A DNA stretch of 64,000 nucleotides, from positions 372,001 through 436,000 of the forward strand of contig PGCO01000002.1 in the NCBI GenBank assembly GCA_002786355.1. The letters are read 5' to 3'. Positions within the stretch are counted from its first letter, which is position 1. Each line of letters starts with the position of its first letter. The stretch comes from Sediminibacterium sp. FEMGT703S (lineage in GTDB: Bacteria > Bacteroidota > Bacteroidia > Chitinophagales > Chitinophagaceae). This document shows, one piece after another, positions 7,983 through 17,007 of the stretch. Both the position numbers and the translations under genes were made by a program. The notes beneath the pieces were generated by a model. That model was not told the DNA's origin and ran no database searches. It saw only the letters and a list, made by a program, of their open reading frames with translations.

Positions 7983-8288
7983 ATGTCTAATTTCATTTTT
8001 TTGAATAATCCTCAAATTGGGGAAGCCATTGAATCAGACACAGACACAGCTATTGCAGATTCATATAGTCTTGTAGTTTGGAATGATGAAGTAAACACTT
8101 TTGAATGGGTCATTGAAACCTTGATGGAAATTTGTGGACATAGTTTAGAGCAAGCTGAACAGTGCGCCTTATTTATTCATCACAAGGGAAAGTATGCTGT
8201 AAAAAAAGGGGATTATGACACGTTGAAACCCATGTGCAACAGCATTACAGACAGAGGCATAGGCGCCACTGTTGAATTGAACAACTAA
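7983..8288 (+). CDS. clpS: ATP-dependent Clp protease adaptor ClpS
   Basis: A 101-residue adaptor that binds proteins with destabilising N-terminal residues and delivers them to the ClpA or ClpC unfoldase. The ClpS core is visible: SLVVWNDEVNTFEWVIETL, with the Asn-Asp pair that contacts the N-terminal amino group, then CGHSLEQAEQCALFIHHKGK. Residues 1-26 form the flexible tail. The stop TAA overlaps the ATG of aat (TAATG at 8286-8290), coupling the adaptor to the enzyme that makes some of its substrates. No clpA or clpC gene is in the window. Confidence 0.94.
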   Translation: MSNFIFLNNPQIGEAIESDTDTAIADSYSLVVWNDEVNTFEWVIETLMEICGHSLEQAEQCALFIHHKGKYAVKKGDYDTLKPMCNSITDRGIGATVELNN

Positions 8289-8926
8289 TGCATGTACTTT
8301 CACATAAAATTTGGTTTCCACCTATTGAAGAGGCATTAGCAGATGGGTTATTAGCGATTGGCGGAGACCTTTCCGTAGACCGTCTAATTTTGGCTTATCA
8401 AAAAGGTATTTTCCCTTGGTACGAGGGCGAAACTCCCTTATGGTGGAGCCCTGATCCGAGATTTGTTCTATTTCCAGAAGAATTAATCATCAGCAAAAGC
8501 ATGAAACAAGTGATTAAAAAAAACCTGTTTCAATTTAAAACCAATACTGCTTTTTCCGAAGTAATCAATCGTTGTAAAAACCAAACAAGAGAAGGTCAAA
8601 ATGGAACTTGGATAACCAATGATGTAGAATTTGCCTTCAACCAATTGCACCAAAAAGGAATTGCTATTTCTGCTGAAACCTGGCAAGGAGATCAATTAAT
8701 AGGCGGATTATATGGAATTAAAATGGGTAAACTTTTTTTTGGAGAAAGTATGTTTAGCAGTGTTTCAAATGCAAGCAAATTTGCTTTTATACAGTTAGTG
8801 AATCAACTGATCAAAGAAGGGGTTGTATTAATAGACTGCCAGGTATATACGGATCATCTTGCTAGCTTAGGAGCGAAAATGATTTCAAGAAAAACATTTA
8901 AAGCATTTCTTGAACAAAATATTTAA
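8288..8926 (+). CDS. aat: Leucyl/phenylalanyl-tRNA-protein transferase
   Basis: A 212-residue cytoplasmic enzyme that transfers Leu or Phe from tRNA to the N-terminus of proteins beginning with Lys or Arg, creating N-degrons. The family pattern is complete: ADGLLAIGGDLSVDRLILAYQKGIFPWY, WWSPDPRFVLFP, WITNDVEFAFNQLH, GIKMGKLFFGESMFS, VLIDCQVYTDHLASLGA. It shares one base with the clpS stop codon, so ligation and recognition of N-degrons are co-expressed. Its stop directly abuts the stop of the convergent DUF4294 gene (8926/8927). Confidence 0.95.
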   Translation: MHVLSHKIWFPPIEEALADGLLAIGGDLSVDRLILAYQKGIFPWYEGETPLWWSPDPRFVLFPEELIISKSMKQVIKKNLFQFKTNTAFSEVINRCKNQTREGQNGTWITNDVEFAFNQLHQKGIAISAETWQGDQLIGGLYGIKMGKLFFGESMFSSVSNASKFAFIQLVNQLIKEGVVLIDCQVYTDHLASLGAKMISRKTFKAFLEQNI

Positions 8927-9544
8927 TTACCCGGGATACCCATACATTCTTGCTACGTCCTTTACAATTTTTTCCATATCCGCATCTTTACTAGTAGGGT
9001 CGTAAGCTTGTTTTAGATTACCTCCAAAAATCACCGCAACTGTTTGCCAAAATGCAGCTGTTACAAATCCTTTATACTCATCAATTATTTCATAGCAATT
9101 ATTGCCAGTTTCTCTATTGATGAGTTTCATCAATACCCTACCCTGGTAAACAGATAATTTCGTTAATTGATCTGTGAACTGCTTTTTCATTTCTTTTTCT
9201 CTGGATCGGATAATTTGTCTTCGAACTTTCTTATCCTTTACATTAACCAGTTGCAAATTGATTTCATTGATAATTCTAGAAGCAGCTTTTGCATAAGGAT
9301 AGGTAACATAAACCGCATTTCGTAATCTGGTCCACTCAGCCCAGTATTTTTTAGCAGCAGCAGTTAGCTTCCCTTCAACCAAAACATTGGGTAACCAAGA
9401 CTCACCAATGGTATCGCCTGTAGCAGTAACAAATGCATATACTCGAACGGTATCATATGAACCCTTTTCTTGCCCAAGCAAATATTGATGATTGGCCAAA
9501 AAGAAGAATGAAATCAAGATAATATAGCGGTTAGCGAGTTTCAC
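8927..9544 (-). CDS. DUF4294 family exported protein
   Basis: A 205-residue protein with a hydrophobic signal sequence (about residues 1-24) and a DUF4294-type body: YDTVRVYAFVTATGDTIGESWLPNVLV, RLRNAVYVTYPYAKAASRIINEIN, then a basic helical region. DUF4294 is restricted largely to Bacteroidota and has no known function. The start is a GTG at 9544: the signal peptide begins right there, a stop codon lies six codons upstream in frame, and there is no ATG for a long stretch downstream. Its stop abuts the aat stop with no gap. Confidence 0.75.
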   Translation of the reverse strand: MKLANRYIILISFFFLANHQYLLGQEKGSYDTVRVYAFVTATGDTIGESWLPNVLVEGKLTAAAKKYWAEWTRLRNAVYVTYPYAKAASRIINEINLQLVNVKDKKVRRQIIRSREKEMKKQFTDQLTKLSVYQGRVLMKLINRETGNNCYEIIDEYKGFVTAAFWQTVAVIFGGNLKQAYDPTSKDADMEKIVKDVARMYGYPG

Positions 9545-9616
9545 AGTAACTAAATTTAGTCATATTTGACTAATATTAATAACAAGACACAAAAAAAGTA
9601 ACCTTCGCTGCCGATA

Positions 9617-12064
9617 TTACAAAACAGACTTTTGTAATTGTTTAACGCGCTGAATAATCGACATTACAAATCCAACTACCATTATAACAATTCCTAACCA
9701 TAATAAATTGATCATGGGGAACTCATATACTTTAAGGGTAATTAAATCTGTAATATTCCCACTTTCTTTAACGCCAATTTCTAGCTTACCAGCTTCTTGA
9801 TCAATTACTTTATTAAATTTCAAAACAAGACTTTGAGAAATAACACTATCCGGTAAAGAACGAAGTTCTTGACCTTTTAAAGCAATACCTGGATAAGCGC
9901 GATATTGTTTGCCTTCCTTAGAAATGATTGTCATGTCTAAGAATAATGCAGTTTCATCTGCATTATATTTTGCTTGAAGTTCTTTAGGATTAACCGATAC
10001 TTTATTCAAGATCATCATGCCGTTTCCATAAAACAACGTATCGTTTATTTTAACTGCTTTATTTTTAAAGCTTACCGTATCTGCAGCCCTATTCTCTTGA
10101 AATGAAGTAATGTAAACAAAAATGTCTTTGTGCCAATAGTGCTTTGCTGCTGGATTTGCAGCAAACCCTTCCATACCTTTATTATTCTTAATTACATCTG
10201 GGTATAATTTGAATTGCTCAGAACCGTCTTTGGCTTTAAAATCAATTTCAAAGTATCTTTTTCTATCTCTTGGATTGGTGGTATCCATAGTATAAGTAAC
10301 CATGTATTTACCCATATCAGTTGCCACCGCCTTAAACAAAGTAAGGTTTTCAGCAGGATCTCCGGCAGGATTACCTTTTTCATCTTTGCTTTCAACACTC
10401 AATGGAGTTACTCCTGTGGTGTTCCAACTCAATATGGTTTTTTTACCTGATGAAATCAGTATCCCTACTAAAACTAATCCAAACCCAATATGTGCTACAG
10501 ATGGACCTGCCGCCTTTATTTTGCCTTTTATTCCCAACCATAAATAAGCCGTATTAGCAATTACAGCATAAACAGCAGCAAATATACCTAAGTGTATTGC
10601 AGCTAAAAATCCTGGCCCCTTTTTAGTATAAGAGATATCTCCCCAAATACTTATAGCTCCTGAAATAACAATTGCTATAATTGTAGGGATTAGGATTTTT
10701 TTCCAAAACATTCCTTTAGGGGTATCCTTATATTTTAAGTATTGAGTTGTTGCAGTAAGCATCCCTAAAATGATTGCAACAAATATTTGGATTTGGTTGT
10801 GTGCAAACTCAGGGTCTTGAGGCGGTGCGATATTGGTTCCAAAAACTTTATTCCAGACTGGAGTAGAAGTTTTGGCTATAATCACCATGCCTGATAAAAA
10901 AAGTACTAATGATCCAATAAACATCCAAAATTCTCTGCTGTAGGTGCTTTCCTCTTTTACAATGGATGGAATACTTTTATATCGAATAAAATACAAAATC
11001 ATTGCAGGCACGAAGAAAATGAGCACAAATAATAACAACTGTGCATTCAATCCCATATCGGTAAAAGAGTGTACCGAAGTGTCTCCTAAAATTCCACTTT
11101 TCGTTAAAAAAGAAGAATAGAGAATTAAAACAAAACTGATGATATAGAAGAAGTAAGTAGGTCTTAAAGAATACCCGCTATTTTTATAAATCAGGTTGGT
11201 ATGAAGTCCTGCTACCAATGTTAACCATGGCACTAAGGATGCATTTTCTACAGGATCCCATGCCCAATATCCCCCAAAAGACAAACTTTCATAAGCCCAA
11301 GCACCACCCATCATAATACCTGTACCTAATACGGCCGCAGAAAATGAAGCCCATGGTAATGCTGGTTTAATCCAATCATGCTCTTTTTTAGCGAGTCCTG
11401 CAATTGCAAAGGCAAAGGGAACAATCGTTGATGCAAAACCTAAGAAAAGAATGGGAGGATGAATTACCATCCAATAGTTTTGCAACAATGTATTTAATCC
11501 AGTACCGTCTTTTATGAAGTCTAAGTAATTGGGTTGGCTAAAAATTGGCGCATCCATTTCATTTCGCAATAATGCGAACGGACTGATTCCAACCTTAGAT
11601 CCAAAGAAGTAAATCCCCAAAAGCATGGTAGCTATAAAAAATTGGGCAAAACTGATAACAGTCATTACAGGTGCCTCCCATTTTCCTGCTTTCCATATTA
11701 GAATCCATCCCAATACACAATGCCAAAAACTCCAAAGCATAAAGCTCCCTTCCTGACCTTCCCAAAAACAACTTAGCAAGTATTCGAATTGTAAACTTAA
11801 ATCACTGTGCGTATAAGCATATTTGTACTCAAATAAGTGATTCGAAATAATATAATATAAGCAGCCAAATAGCACCAAAATACTAATGGTCTCTGCTAAA
11901 AAAGCCCATCTTGCAAGAATTAACCAAGGCCTTTTTTCTTCTACTAATTTAGCTTTAGAAGCACTAAAAAAAGCAAAAGTTGCCAACAAAGAGGCAACTA
12001 AACTAAAGATTGCAAAAAAATGTCCAATTTGACCGGGCAATAAATGTTCACCTAAATAATTCAT
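9617..12064 (-). CDS. ccmF: CcmF-type cytochrome c heme lyase
   Basis: An 815-residue polytopic inner-membrane protein of the CcmF/CcsA heme-handling superfamily, which attaches heme to apocytochrome c in the periplasm. The WWD-type heme motif is visible as GGYWAWDPVENASLVPWL, flanked by WMVIHPPILFLGF (conserved His) and GLHTNLIYKNSGYSLRPTYFF. About 15 membrane segments can be counted. A large periplasmic domain lies before the final helix. ccmE is 26 nt upstream on the same strand, which fits heme hand-over from CcmE to CcmF. No ccmG or ccmH thiol partners are present in the window. Confidence 0.92.
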   Translation of the reverse strand: MNYLGEHLLPGQIGHFFAIFSLVASLLATFAFFSASKAKLVEEKRPWLILARWAFLAETISILVLFGCLYYIISNHLFEYKYAYTHSDLSLQFEYLLSCFWEGQEGSFMLWSFWHCVLGWILIWKAGKWEAPVMTVISFAQFFIATMLLGIYFFGSKVGISPFALLRNEMDAPIFSQPNYLDFIKDGTGLNTLLQNYWMVIHPPILFLGFASTIVPFAFAIAGLAKKEHDWIKPALPWASFSAAVLGTGIMMGGAWAYESLSFGGYWAWDPVENASLVPWLTLVAGLHTNLIYKNSGYSLRPTYFFYIISFVLILYSSFLTKSGILGDTSVHSFTDMGLNAQLLLFVLIFFVPAMILYFIRYKSIPSIVKEESTYSREFWMFIGSLVLFLSGMVIIAKTSTPVWNKVFGTNIAPPQDPEFAHNQIQIFVAIILGMLTATTQYLKYKDTPKGMFWKKILIPTIIAIVISGAISIWGDISYTKKGPGFLAAIHLGIFAAVYAVIANTAYLWLGIKGKIKAAGPSVAHIGFGLVLVGILISSGKKTILSWNTTGVTPLSVESKDEKGNPAGDPAENLTLFKAVATDMGKYMVTYTMDTTNPRDRKRYFEIDFKAKDGSEQFKLYPDVIKNNKGMEGFAANPAAKHYWHKDIFVYITSFQENRAADTVSFKNKAVKINDTLFYGNGMMILNKVSVNPKELQAKYNADETALFLDMTIISKEGKQYRAYPGIALKGQELRSLPDSVISQSLVLKFNKVIDQEAGKLEIGVKESGNITDLITLKVYEFPMINLLWLGIVIMVVGFVMSIIQRVKQLQKSVL

Positions 12065-12090
12065 GAATACGTTTCTTAGCTGTAAAAAAG

Positions 12091-12498
12091 TTAGTTAGAA
12101 GTTTGAAGTTGTTTTTGCATAGCATTTGGATCATCCTTGTATTTGGAGGGACATTTCAATAAAATATGCTCACACTCAAATTGATTATTCTTTACTTTCC
12201 CCTTCAAAACAATACGTTCGCTTTTTTCCATATCGGTTGGCTTAGTATCGTGGTAAACTACTTTAATGGAACTACCAAGTGTATCAATAGCTGTAAAGCT
12301 CAAATAGTTAGGATTTTTTACCGCATCGTATTCGATTGCTTGGGTAGTGTCTAATTTTGCAATAAGATTCACAAATTTGCCCTCCTTTTCTTTTGCAGAC
12401 GCAATGGTTTCATAGGTTGTTAAATCTCCACTATATTGAACTAAAACTGCAATAGCTGCAGCAATTAAAACCAGAATGATGATATGGGTTGTTTTCAT
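12091..12498 (-). CDS. ccmE: CcmE heme chaperone, Cys-type (CxxxY) variant
   Basis: A 135-residue periplasmic heme chaperone anchored by one N-terminal helix (residues about 5-21) with a single OB-like domain (YLSFTAIDTLGSSIKVVYHD, IVLKGKV). Classical CcmE binds heme covalently through His in an HxxxY motif. Here the matching position reads ILLKCPSKY, so Cys116 replaces His and Tyr120 is kept. This resembles the CxxxY CcmE variants described from archaea and sulfate reducers. I use the ATG at 12498; an upstream in-frame TTG at 12534 precedes the promoter box. It forms an operon with ccmF. Confidence 0.88.
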   Translation of the reverse strand: MKTTHIIILVLIAAAIAVLVQYSGDLTTYETIASAKEKEGKFVNLIAKLDTTQAIEYDAVKNPNYLSFTAIDTLGSSIKVVYHDTKPTDMEKSERIVLKGKVKNNQFECEHILLKCPSKYKDDPNAMQKQLQTSN

Positions 12499-12514
12499 GG
12501 CTAATTTTGAAGTG

Positions 12515-12522
12515 CAAAGGTA
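12515..12522 (-). promoter_or_regulatory. -7 promoter box TACCTTTG for ccmE-ccmF
   Basis: An exact TAnnTTTG match on the minus strand, 16 nt upstream of the ccmE ATG at 12498. It supports that ATG over an upstream TTG. Confidence 0.6.
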
Positions 12523-12599
12523 ATTTAAAAACAATAGGGAAATAGAATTGTTGCTTTTTGTAGCTTGTTAAAATTTTGAAGTTTCCACAAATAGTAAAT

Positions 12600-13136
12600 A
12601 TGACTTATAGCCCCGTGAATAATTTTGTTACAACCGAAGATTTTAGGTTATTTATCGCTAGGATTGTCTACGGAATGCTCTTTTTCATAATTGTGTTACA
12701 AATGATTTTGCAACACCTGCCTTATCAATTGCCCCTACAAAGCAATAGTTGGATGATGTATCCTTGGGTTAGGCAAACTGTTAGCATTGCAGCTTCAACG
12801 GCGGTTTTGGTAGGCTTTTTCATTCCCACAAGGGCTTGGAGTGTGCTAACAGCCATACTCATGCTACTATTTAATTTTTGTTATGCAGATTTAGCCAATA
12901 ATTCCTTTTACAACTTTATATGGTGGGTTTTATTGATTCCATTTTGCTTAAAAGAGCAGCAAGTCTATTATCTAATAGATAAAAATAAATGGTTAATAAT
13001 CCTATTTGCAGCCGCAAATGGGCTTAATTATGGCTTTAGTACGGTTGCCATACCCTTATATATGCTCTATTTTTTGCCATTTCTACCCTATAAAAAGTTG
13101 TTTGACTCCTTTAATAAGTATTACGAACCTAGATAG
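12600..13136 (+). CDS. Multi-pass membrane protein of unknown function
   Basis: A 178-residue integral membrane protein with about five hydrophobic segments, starting near residues 20, 55, 75, 97 and 135. I do not recognise a family with confidence; the size and spacing are loosely like DoxX or HTTM proteins. Aromatic residues are abundant near membrane ends (YNFIWWVLLIPFCL, YMLYFLPFLPYKKLF). The start is the ATG at 12600 (MTYSPVNNF); an in-frame TTG at 12576 is less likely. It is divergent from ccmE and 67 nt upstream of the ureohydrolase gene, which probably has its own promoter. Confidence 0.7.
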   Translation: MTYSPVNNFVTTEDFRLFIARIVYGMLFFIIVLQMILQHLPYQLPLQSNSWMMYPWVRQTVSIAASTAVLVGFFIPTRAWSVLTAILMLLFNFCYADLANNSFYNFIWWVLLIPFCLKEQQVYYLIDKNKWLIILFAAANGLNYGFSTVAIPLYMLYFLPFLPYKKLFDSFNKYYEPR

Positions 13137-13203
13137 TCCATAAATTTATGTAGTAATATCGAATTAGGAACTAACTTGCACCCCGTTTTCAATACAGCTC
13201 AAT

Positions 13204-14238
13204 ATGACTGACTTATCAGGCTTTAATCCTAACGCGGTAGCCAATCCCAACAACAATATTTTTGGCCTTCCATTTACAGAAGAGGAATCCAAAGTAATTA
13301 TCCTTCCAGTACCTTGGGAAGTAACCGTGAGTTATGGTGCTGGTACAGCAAGAGCTGCAGAGCATATCTTTAAAAGCAGTATGCAAGTTGACCTTTTAGA
13401 TACAGAAGGAAATTCAGGCTGGAAACAAGGTTTTTTCATGAAAGAGATTGACAAGAAACTCTTATTGAAAGGGGATTATTTAAGGAAAGAGGCTGAATTA
13501 TACATTGACTATATTTCCCAAGGCGCAGAACTGACCAGCAATAAGTTTATGTGTAAGAGTGTAAAAGAAATTAATGAGGGAAGTAATTTTTTAAACAACT
13601 GGGTCTACGAGCAAAGTAAAGCCTTACTAGATCAAGAAAAAATTGTAGGGTTATTGGGGGGGGATCATAGTACCCCATTAGGCTTAATGAAAGCATTAGC
13701 AGAAAAACATGGAGAATACGGTATCATTCAAATTGATGCACACTGCGATTTAAGAGTAAAATATGAAGGGTTTACATACTCGCATGCTTCCATCATGTAC
13801 AATGCACTCAATGAGATTCCTGCTATTGCTAAATTAGTTCAAGTGGGCATTAGAGATTATTGTGAACAAGAGTGGGAGTATATCTGCGATAGCAATTTCA
13901 GGGTAATCACGTATTTTGATAAGAATATAAAGGAAAGATTATTTGAAGGTCAAAACTGGAAAAGTATTACCAATGAAATAATACAACACTTACCGCAAAA
14001 AGTGTATATCAGTTTTGACATAGACGGATTAGATCGTAAACTATGTCCAAATACAGGAACACCTGTTCCAGGTGGATTTGAAAGTGAAGAAATCATTTAC
14101 CTTTTCAAAAAAATCAAAGAATCGGGCAGAGAGCTTATCGGATTTGATTTAGTTGAAATTGGTGTGGGACAAACCGATTGGGATAGCAATGTGGGGGCAA
14201 GAATATTATGGAGACTTTGTAACTTAATGGTATCATGA
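13204..14238 (+). CDS. Ureohydrolase (arginase/agmatinase family)
   Basis: A 344-residue binuclear manganese hydrolase of the arginase/agmatinase/formimidoylglutamase family, which splits guanidino or formimino groups. Metal-ligand motifs are all intact: GGDHS (D154, H155), DAHCD (D178, H180, D182) and SFDIDGLD (D272, D274). The N-terminal GAGTARAAEHIFKSS and PVPGGFESEEI fit agmatinase-like members. The substrate cannot be fixed from sequence, and no arginine decarboxylase or histidine-degradation gene is adjacent. It begins a five-gene operon: the next gene overlaps it by 4 nt (ATGA at 14235-14238). Confidence 0.87.
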   Translation: MTDLSGFNPNAVANPNNNIFGLPFTEEESKVIILPVPWEVTVSYGAGTARAAEHIFKSSMQVDLLDTEGNSGWKQGFFMKEIDKKLLLKGDYLRKEAELYIDYISQGAELTSNKFMCKSVKEINEGSNFLNNWVYEQSKALLDQEKIVGLLGGDHSTPLGLMKALAEKHGEYGIIQIDAHCDLRVKYEGFTYSHASIMYNALNEIPAIAKLVQVGIRDYCEQEWEYICDSNFRVITYFDKNIKERLFEGQNWKSITNEIIQHLPQKVYISFDIDGLDRKLCPNTGTPVPGGFESEEIIYLFKKIKESGRELIGFDLVEIGVGQTDWDSNVGARILWRLCNLMVS

Positions 14239-14795
14239 AAACCTTCGACTACATCATTGTATTAAAAAAACGCAATCATTCCACAGTAGATGGGGTAAGC
14301 CAAATCATGTTATTAATTGCAATTATTGCATTTATTGGCAATGGTATAAATGGTTTGTACAATGCCCTTTCATCATATGCATTCGCAGTTTTGGTAATTG
14401 GCTGGGGAGCATTTTGTATTTGGCAAAAGAAAAAAGGCAATGCCCCTTTTTATAGATTTGGATTGTTATTAGCAGCTATGGGATGGTATAGTATGGCAGA
14501 TGGTTTATGGATATCTTTAATTTATTTATTAGCAGCAATGCTAGAAAAGCAGGTAAAGTTTCCAGAAGAAATTGCCTTTGATGAAAATGAAATTGTGTTC
14601 AATAGTTTTCCCAAAAAAAGATACGATTGGGCAGCTTTAAAAAATGTGGTTTTAAAAGACGGCTTATTAACCCTCGATTTTAAAGACGACAAACTCATTC
14701 AGAAAGAATTAGATGCTGATACCAACAAATCAACAGAAGAAGAATTCAATGTATTTGCAAAAGCACAACTAGAAAAAACCACTTATGTCAGTTAA
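14235..14795 (+). CDS. Membrane protein with cytoplasmic tail, unknown function
   Basis: A 186-residue protein with about four hydrophobic segments in residues 25-115 and a soluble C-terminal tail of about 75 residues. The tail (EIAFDENEIVFNSFPKKRYDW, LKNVVLKDGLLTLDFKDDKL) reads like the beta-rich PH-like or bPH tails seen in bacterial membrane proteins, but this is only a resemblance. It overlaps the ureohydrolase by 4 nt and the radical SAM gene by 11 nt. The overlaps on both sides suggest that it works with, or is at least made with, those enzymes. Confidence 0.7.
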   Translation: MKTFDYIIVLKKRNHSTVDGVSQIMLLIAIIAFIGNGINGLYNALSSYAFAVLVIGWGAFCIWQKKKGNAPFYRFGLLLAAMGWYSMADGLWISLIYLLAAMLEKQVKFPEEIAFDENEIVFNSFPKKRYDWAALKNVVLKDGLLTLDFKDDKLIQKELDADTNKSTEEEFNVFAKAQLEKTTYVS

Positions 14796-16089
14796 ACCAT
14801 TTTTGCTCTATTCCGATGGCGAGGGAAATATCTATGAAGACGACACCCTTTATGCTGTTGGCCGTGCAGGCTGGGATGCATTTCCGGTTGAAGCTGATCA
14901 ATGGATTGAACTACCACAAGGAGGAAATTTATATGAACTTCCGGGCAGAAGGGGTATTGGCATAGATGTGGAGACTGGAGAAATGAGACTTTGCGAAAAA
15001 GGTTGGGCTGTGGCTGCATTTATTCCACCCGCCTATACAGGATTATTTATTGCAGCATATGAAACAATGCCTGATGCACCCACTTTACCATTATTCTGTT
15101 ATACCGCAGTGGGTTGGATGAACGAAAAAAATTATGTTCCAGCAATAAGAATAGAAAAAGATATCAGACAAGAAGCTGCTGGTTTTGATGACAACAAGGT
15201 AAAAGAGGGCACCGAACATTTATTAAAAGCTTATCCAGAAAATAGACTCGTAAAACATCTAATGGAAAACTGCTGCATGACTTATCATTGTCCTGCAGCC
15301 AGAAATTTTTCTTTAGGAAGATGGGAATGCCCGATACCTACTTCACCCGCATGTAATGCCAATTGTATCGGTTGTATTTCATTTCAACCAGAAGAAGAGA
15401 CCATCGTAAGCACACAAGACCGGCTCACATTTAAGCCTTTACCAGAAGAAATTATTGAATTTACAGTTCCACATTTAATGAATGCGCCATTTCCAATTGT
15501 GAGTTTTGGACAGGGCTGCGAAGGAGAACCCTTGTTAATGTGGGAGACCATTAGAGCATCTATCATTGAAATCAGAAAGCATACCAACAGAGGTAGCATT
15601 AATATCAATACCAATGGATCAAAGCCCGCAGCAGTGGATGCACTCTGCAAAGCAGGATTAAATAGCATGCGGGTAAGTACCAACTCTGCGCAAAAACATA
15701 TTTACGAAGCCTATTATAGGCCTAATAATTATGCATTCGAAGACATTATCGAGAGCTTGAAAGTAATGCGTAAATATGGTGGTTGGACCAGCATCAATTA
15801 TTTTGTATTCCCTGGAATCACAGATAGTGAAGCGGAATATGAAGCCTTGAGAAAATTAATTTCCGATACTGATTTAAATATGATTCAGTGGCGCAATTTC
15901 AACATTGATCCAGATTGGTATATGGGCAAAATTGGCATGTCTGATACGGGTGAAATGTTGGGAGTAAAACAAATGATGGATCTAATTCAAGAAGAATTCC
16001 CAAATCTAAAATTTGGCTATTTTAATCCCCCAATGGAGAGAATTAAAGGGGATTATAACCACCAATTTGCAGGAGCTCCTATACAATAA
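14785..16089 (+). CDS. Radical SAM enzyme of unassigned function
   Basis: A 434-residue cytoplasmic radical SAM protein. The [4Fe-4S] cluster motif is C190-x3-C194-x2-C197 in SPACNANCIGCIS. Unusually it follows about 185 residues of N-terminal extension: a beta-rich part (residues 1-110) and a cysteine-containing linker with C163, C164, C169 and C182 that could hold a second cluster. After the motif come the usual elements: FGQGCEGEPLL (GGE-like), ININTNGSKP, LNSMRVSTNS and NYFVFPGITDSEAE. No SPASM domain is seen. Neither substrate nor product can be inferred. It overlaps the upstream membrane gene by 11 nt and the EamA transporter by 1 nt (TAATG). Confidence 0.85.
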   Translation: MSVKPFLLYSDGEGNIYEDDTLYAVGRAGWDAFPVEADQWIELPQGGNLYELPGRRGIGIDVETGEMRLCEKGWAVAAFIPPAYTGLFIAAYETMPDAPTLPLFCYTAVGWMNEKNYVPAIRIEKDIRQEAAGFDDNKVKEGTEHLLKAYPENRLVKHLMENCCMTYHCPAARNFSLGRWECPIPTSPACNANCIGCISFQPEEETIVSTQDRLTFKPLPEEIIEFTVPHLMNAPFPIVSFGQGCEGEPLLMWETIRASIIEIRKHTNRGSININTNGSKPAAVDALCKAGLNSMRVSTNSAQKHIYEAYYRPNNYAFEDIIESLKVMRKYGGWTSINYFVFPGITDSEAEYEALRKLISDTDLNMIQWRNFNIDPDWYMGKIGMSDTGEMLGVKQMMDLIQEEFPNLKFGYFNPPMERIKGDYNHQFAGAPIQ

Positions 16090-17000
16090 TGCAGTCTAAA
16101 TTAAGCAACCATACCGTTCAGGGTTTTTTATTGGCTATCATTGCCACACTACTCTGGTCGGGTAATTTTATTATAGCAAGAAAAGTCAGCAATTCAATTA
16201 GCCCCATTAGCTTAGCCTTTTTTAGATGGACTTGCGCATCATTGGTACTATTCCCATTTGCATATAAACAAGTCATTGCTGAATGGTCTCACCTTAAAGC
16301 CAATTGGAAAATTTTAACCTGGCTTGCACTCACAGGTATTGCGCTATTTAACACATTTGTTTATGTAGCCGGACACAATACTAGTGCAATCAATATGGCT
16401 TTAATTGGCACTACCTCCTCTCCCATTTTTGCAACTGCAATGGCCGTTCTTTTTTTAAAGGAAAGATTGGGGTTTTACAGAATCATAGGAATGATTATTT
16501 GCATATTGGGAATTGTACTGTTGATCTCAAAAGGCAGTTGGGAGGTATTACTTTCATTTAAATTTTCTAGTGGTGATGCTTGGATTTTAGCAGGCGCATT
16601 TGCATTTGCGGTTTATAATATATTAGTTCGGAAGAAGCCCGTTACGATTAGTGCATTGTCTTTTCTGTTGGTCATTTTTGTTTTAGGCGCTTTGATGTTA
16701 TTTCCTTTTTTTATCCTTGAGCAATATATTGTTAAAGCCCCTACGAATTGGTCACCAACCTTATTTGGATCTATTCTTTACTTAGGAATAGGAACTTCTG
16801 TTTTAGCATTCTGGTGTTGGAATTTAGCTATCTCAAAATTAGGTGCGGGAAGAACCGTTTTATTTGGCAATTTAATCCCCATTTTTAGTACTTTAGAAGC
16901 TATACTGATTTTGGGCGAAACAGTTACCCCTATTCATTTTTATAGTGGCATATTGGTAATTTCCGGATTAGTCATTGCAAATATTACTTTTAAAAAATAA
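16089..17000 (+). CDS. EamA/DMT family transporter
   Basis: A 303-residue inner-membrane transporter with ten predicted helices arranged as two EamA repeats (about residues 12-145 and 158-300). Typical elements are LLWSGNFIIARKVS, ISLAFFRWTCASLVLFPFA, the repeat-end LGIVLLISKG, and GAGRTVLFGNLIPIFSTLEAILILGE. DMT transporters often export amino acids or other small metabolites. The start codon shares its A with the stop of the radical SAM gene, so this transporter could export that enzyme's product; this is inference only. TauE-like permease follows after 7 nt. Confidence 0.88.
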   Translation: MQSKLSNHTVQGFLLAIIATLLWSGNFIIARKVSNSISPISLAFFRWTCASLVLFPFAYKQVIAEWSHLKANWKILTWLALTGIALFNTFVYVAGHNTSAINMALIGTTSSPIFATAMAVLFLKERLGFYRIIGMIICILGIVLLISKGSWEVLLSFKFSSGDAWILAGAFAFAVYNILVRKKPVTISALSFLLVIFVLGALMLFPFFILEQYIVKAPTNWSPTLFGSILYLGIGTSVLAFWCWNLAISKLGAGRTVLFGNLIPIFSTLEAILILGETVTPIHFYSGILVISGLVIANITFKK

Positions 17001-17007
17001 CTACTGG

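Noticed and set aside
10192-10547. Several short frames inside the ccmF gene on both strands
   Set aside because: They are shadows of ccmF, with no promoter or family resemblance.
12499-12534. Longer CcmE reading from a TTG at 12534
   Set aside because: The TACCTTTG promoter box at 12515-12522 lies inside it, and the ATG at 12498 gives a normal membrane anchor.
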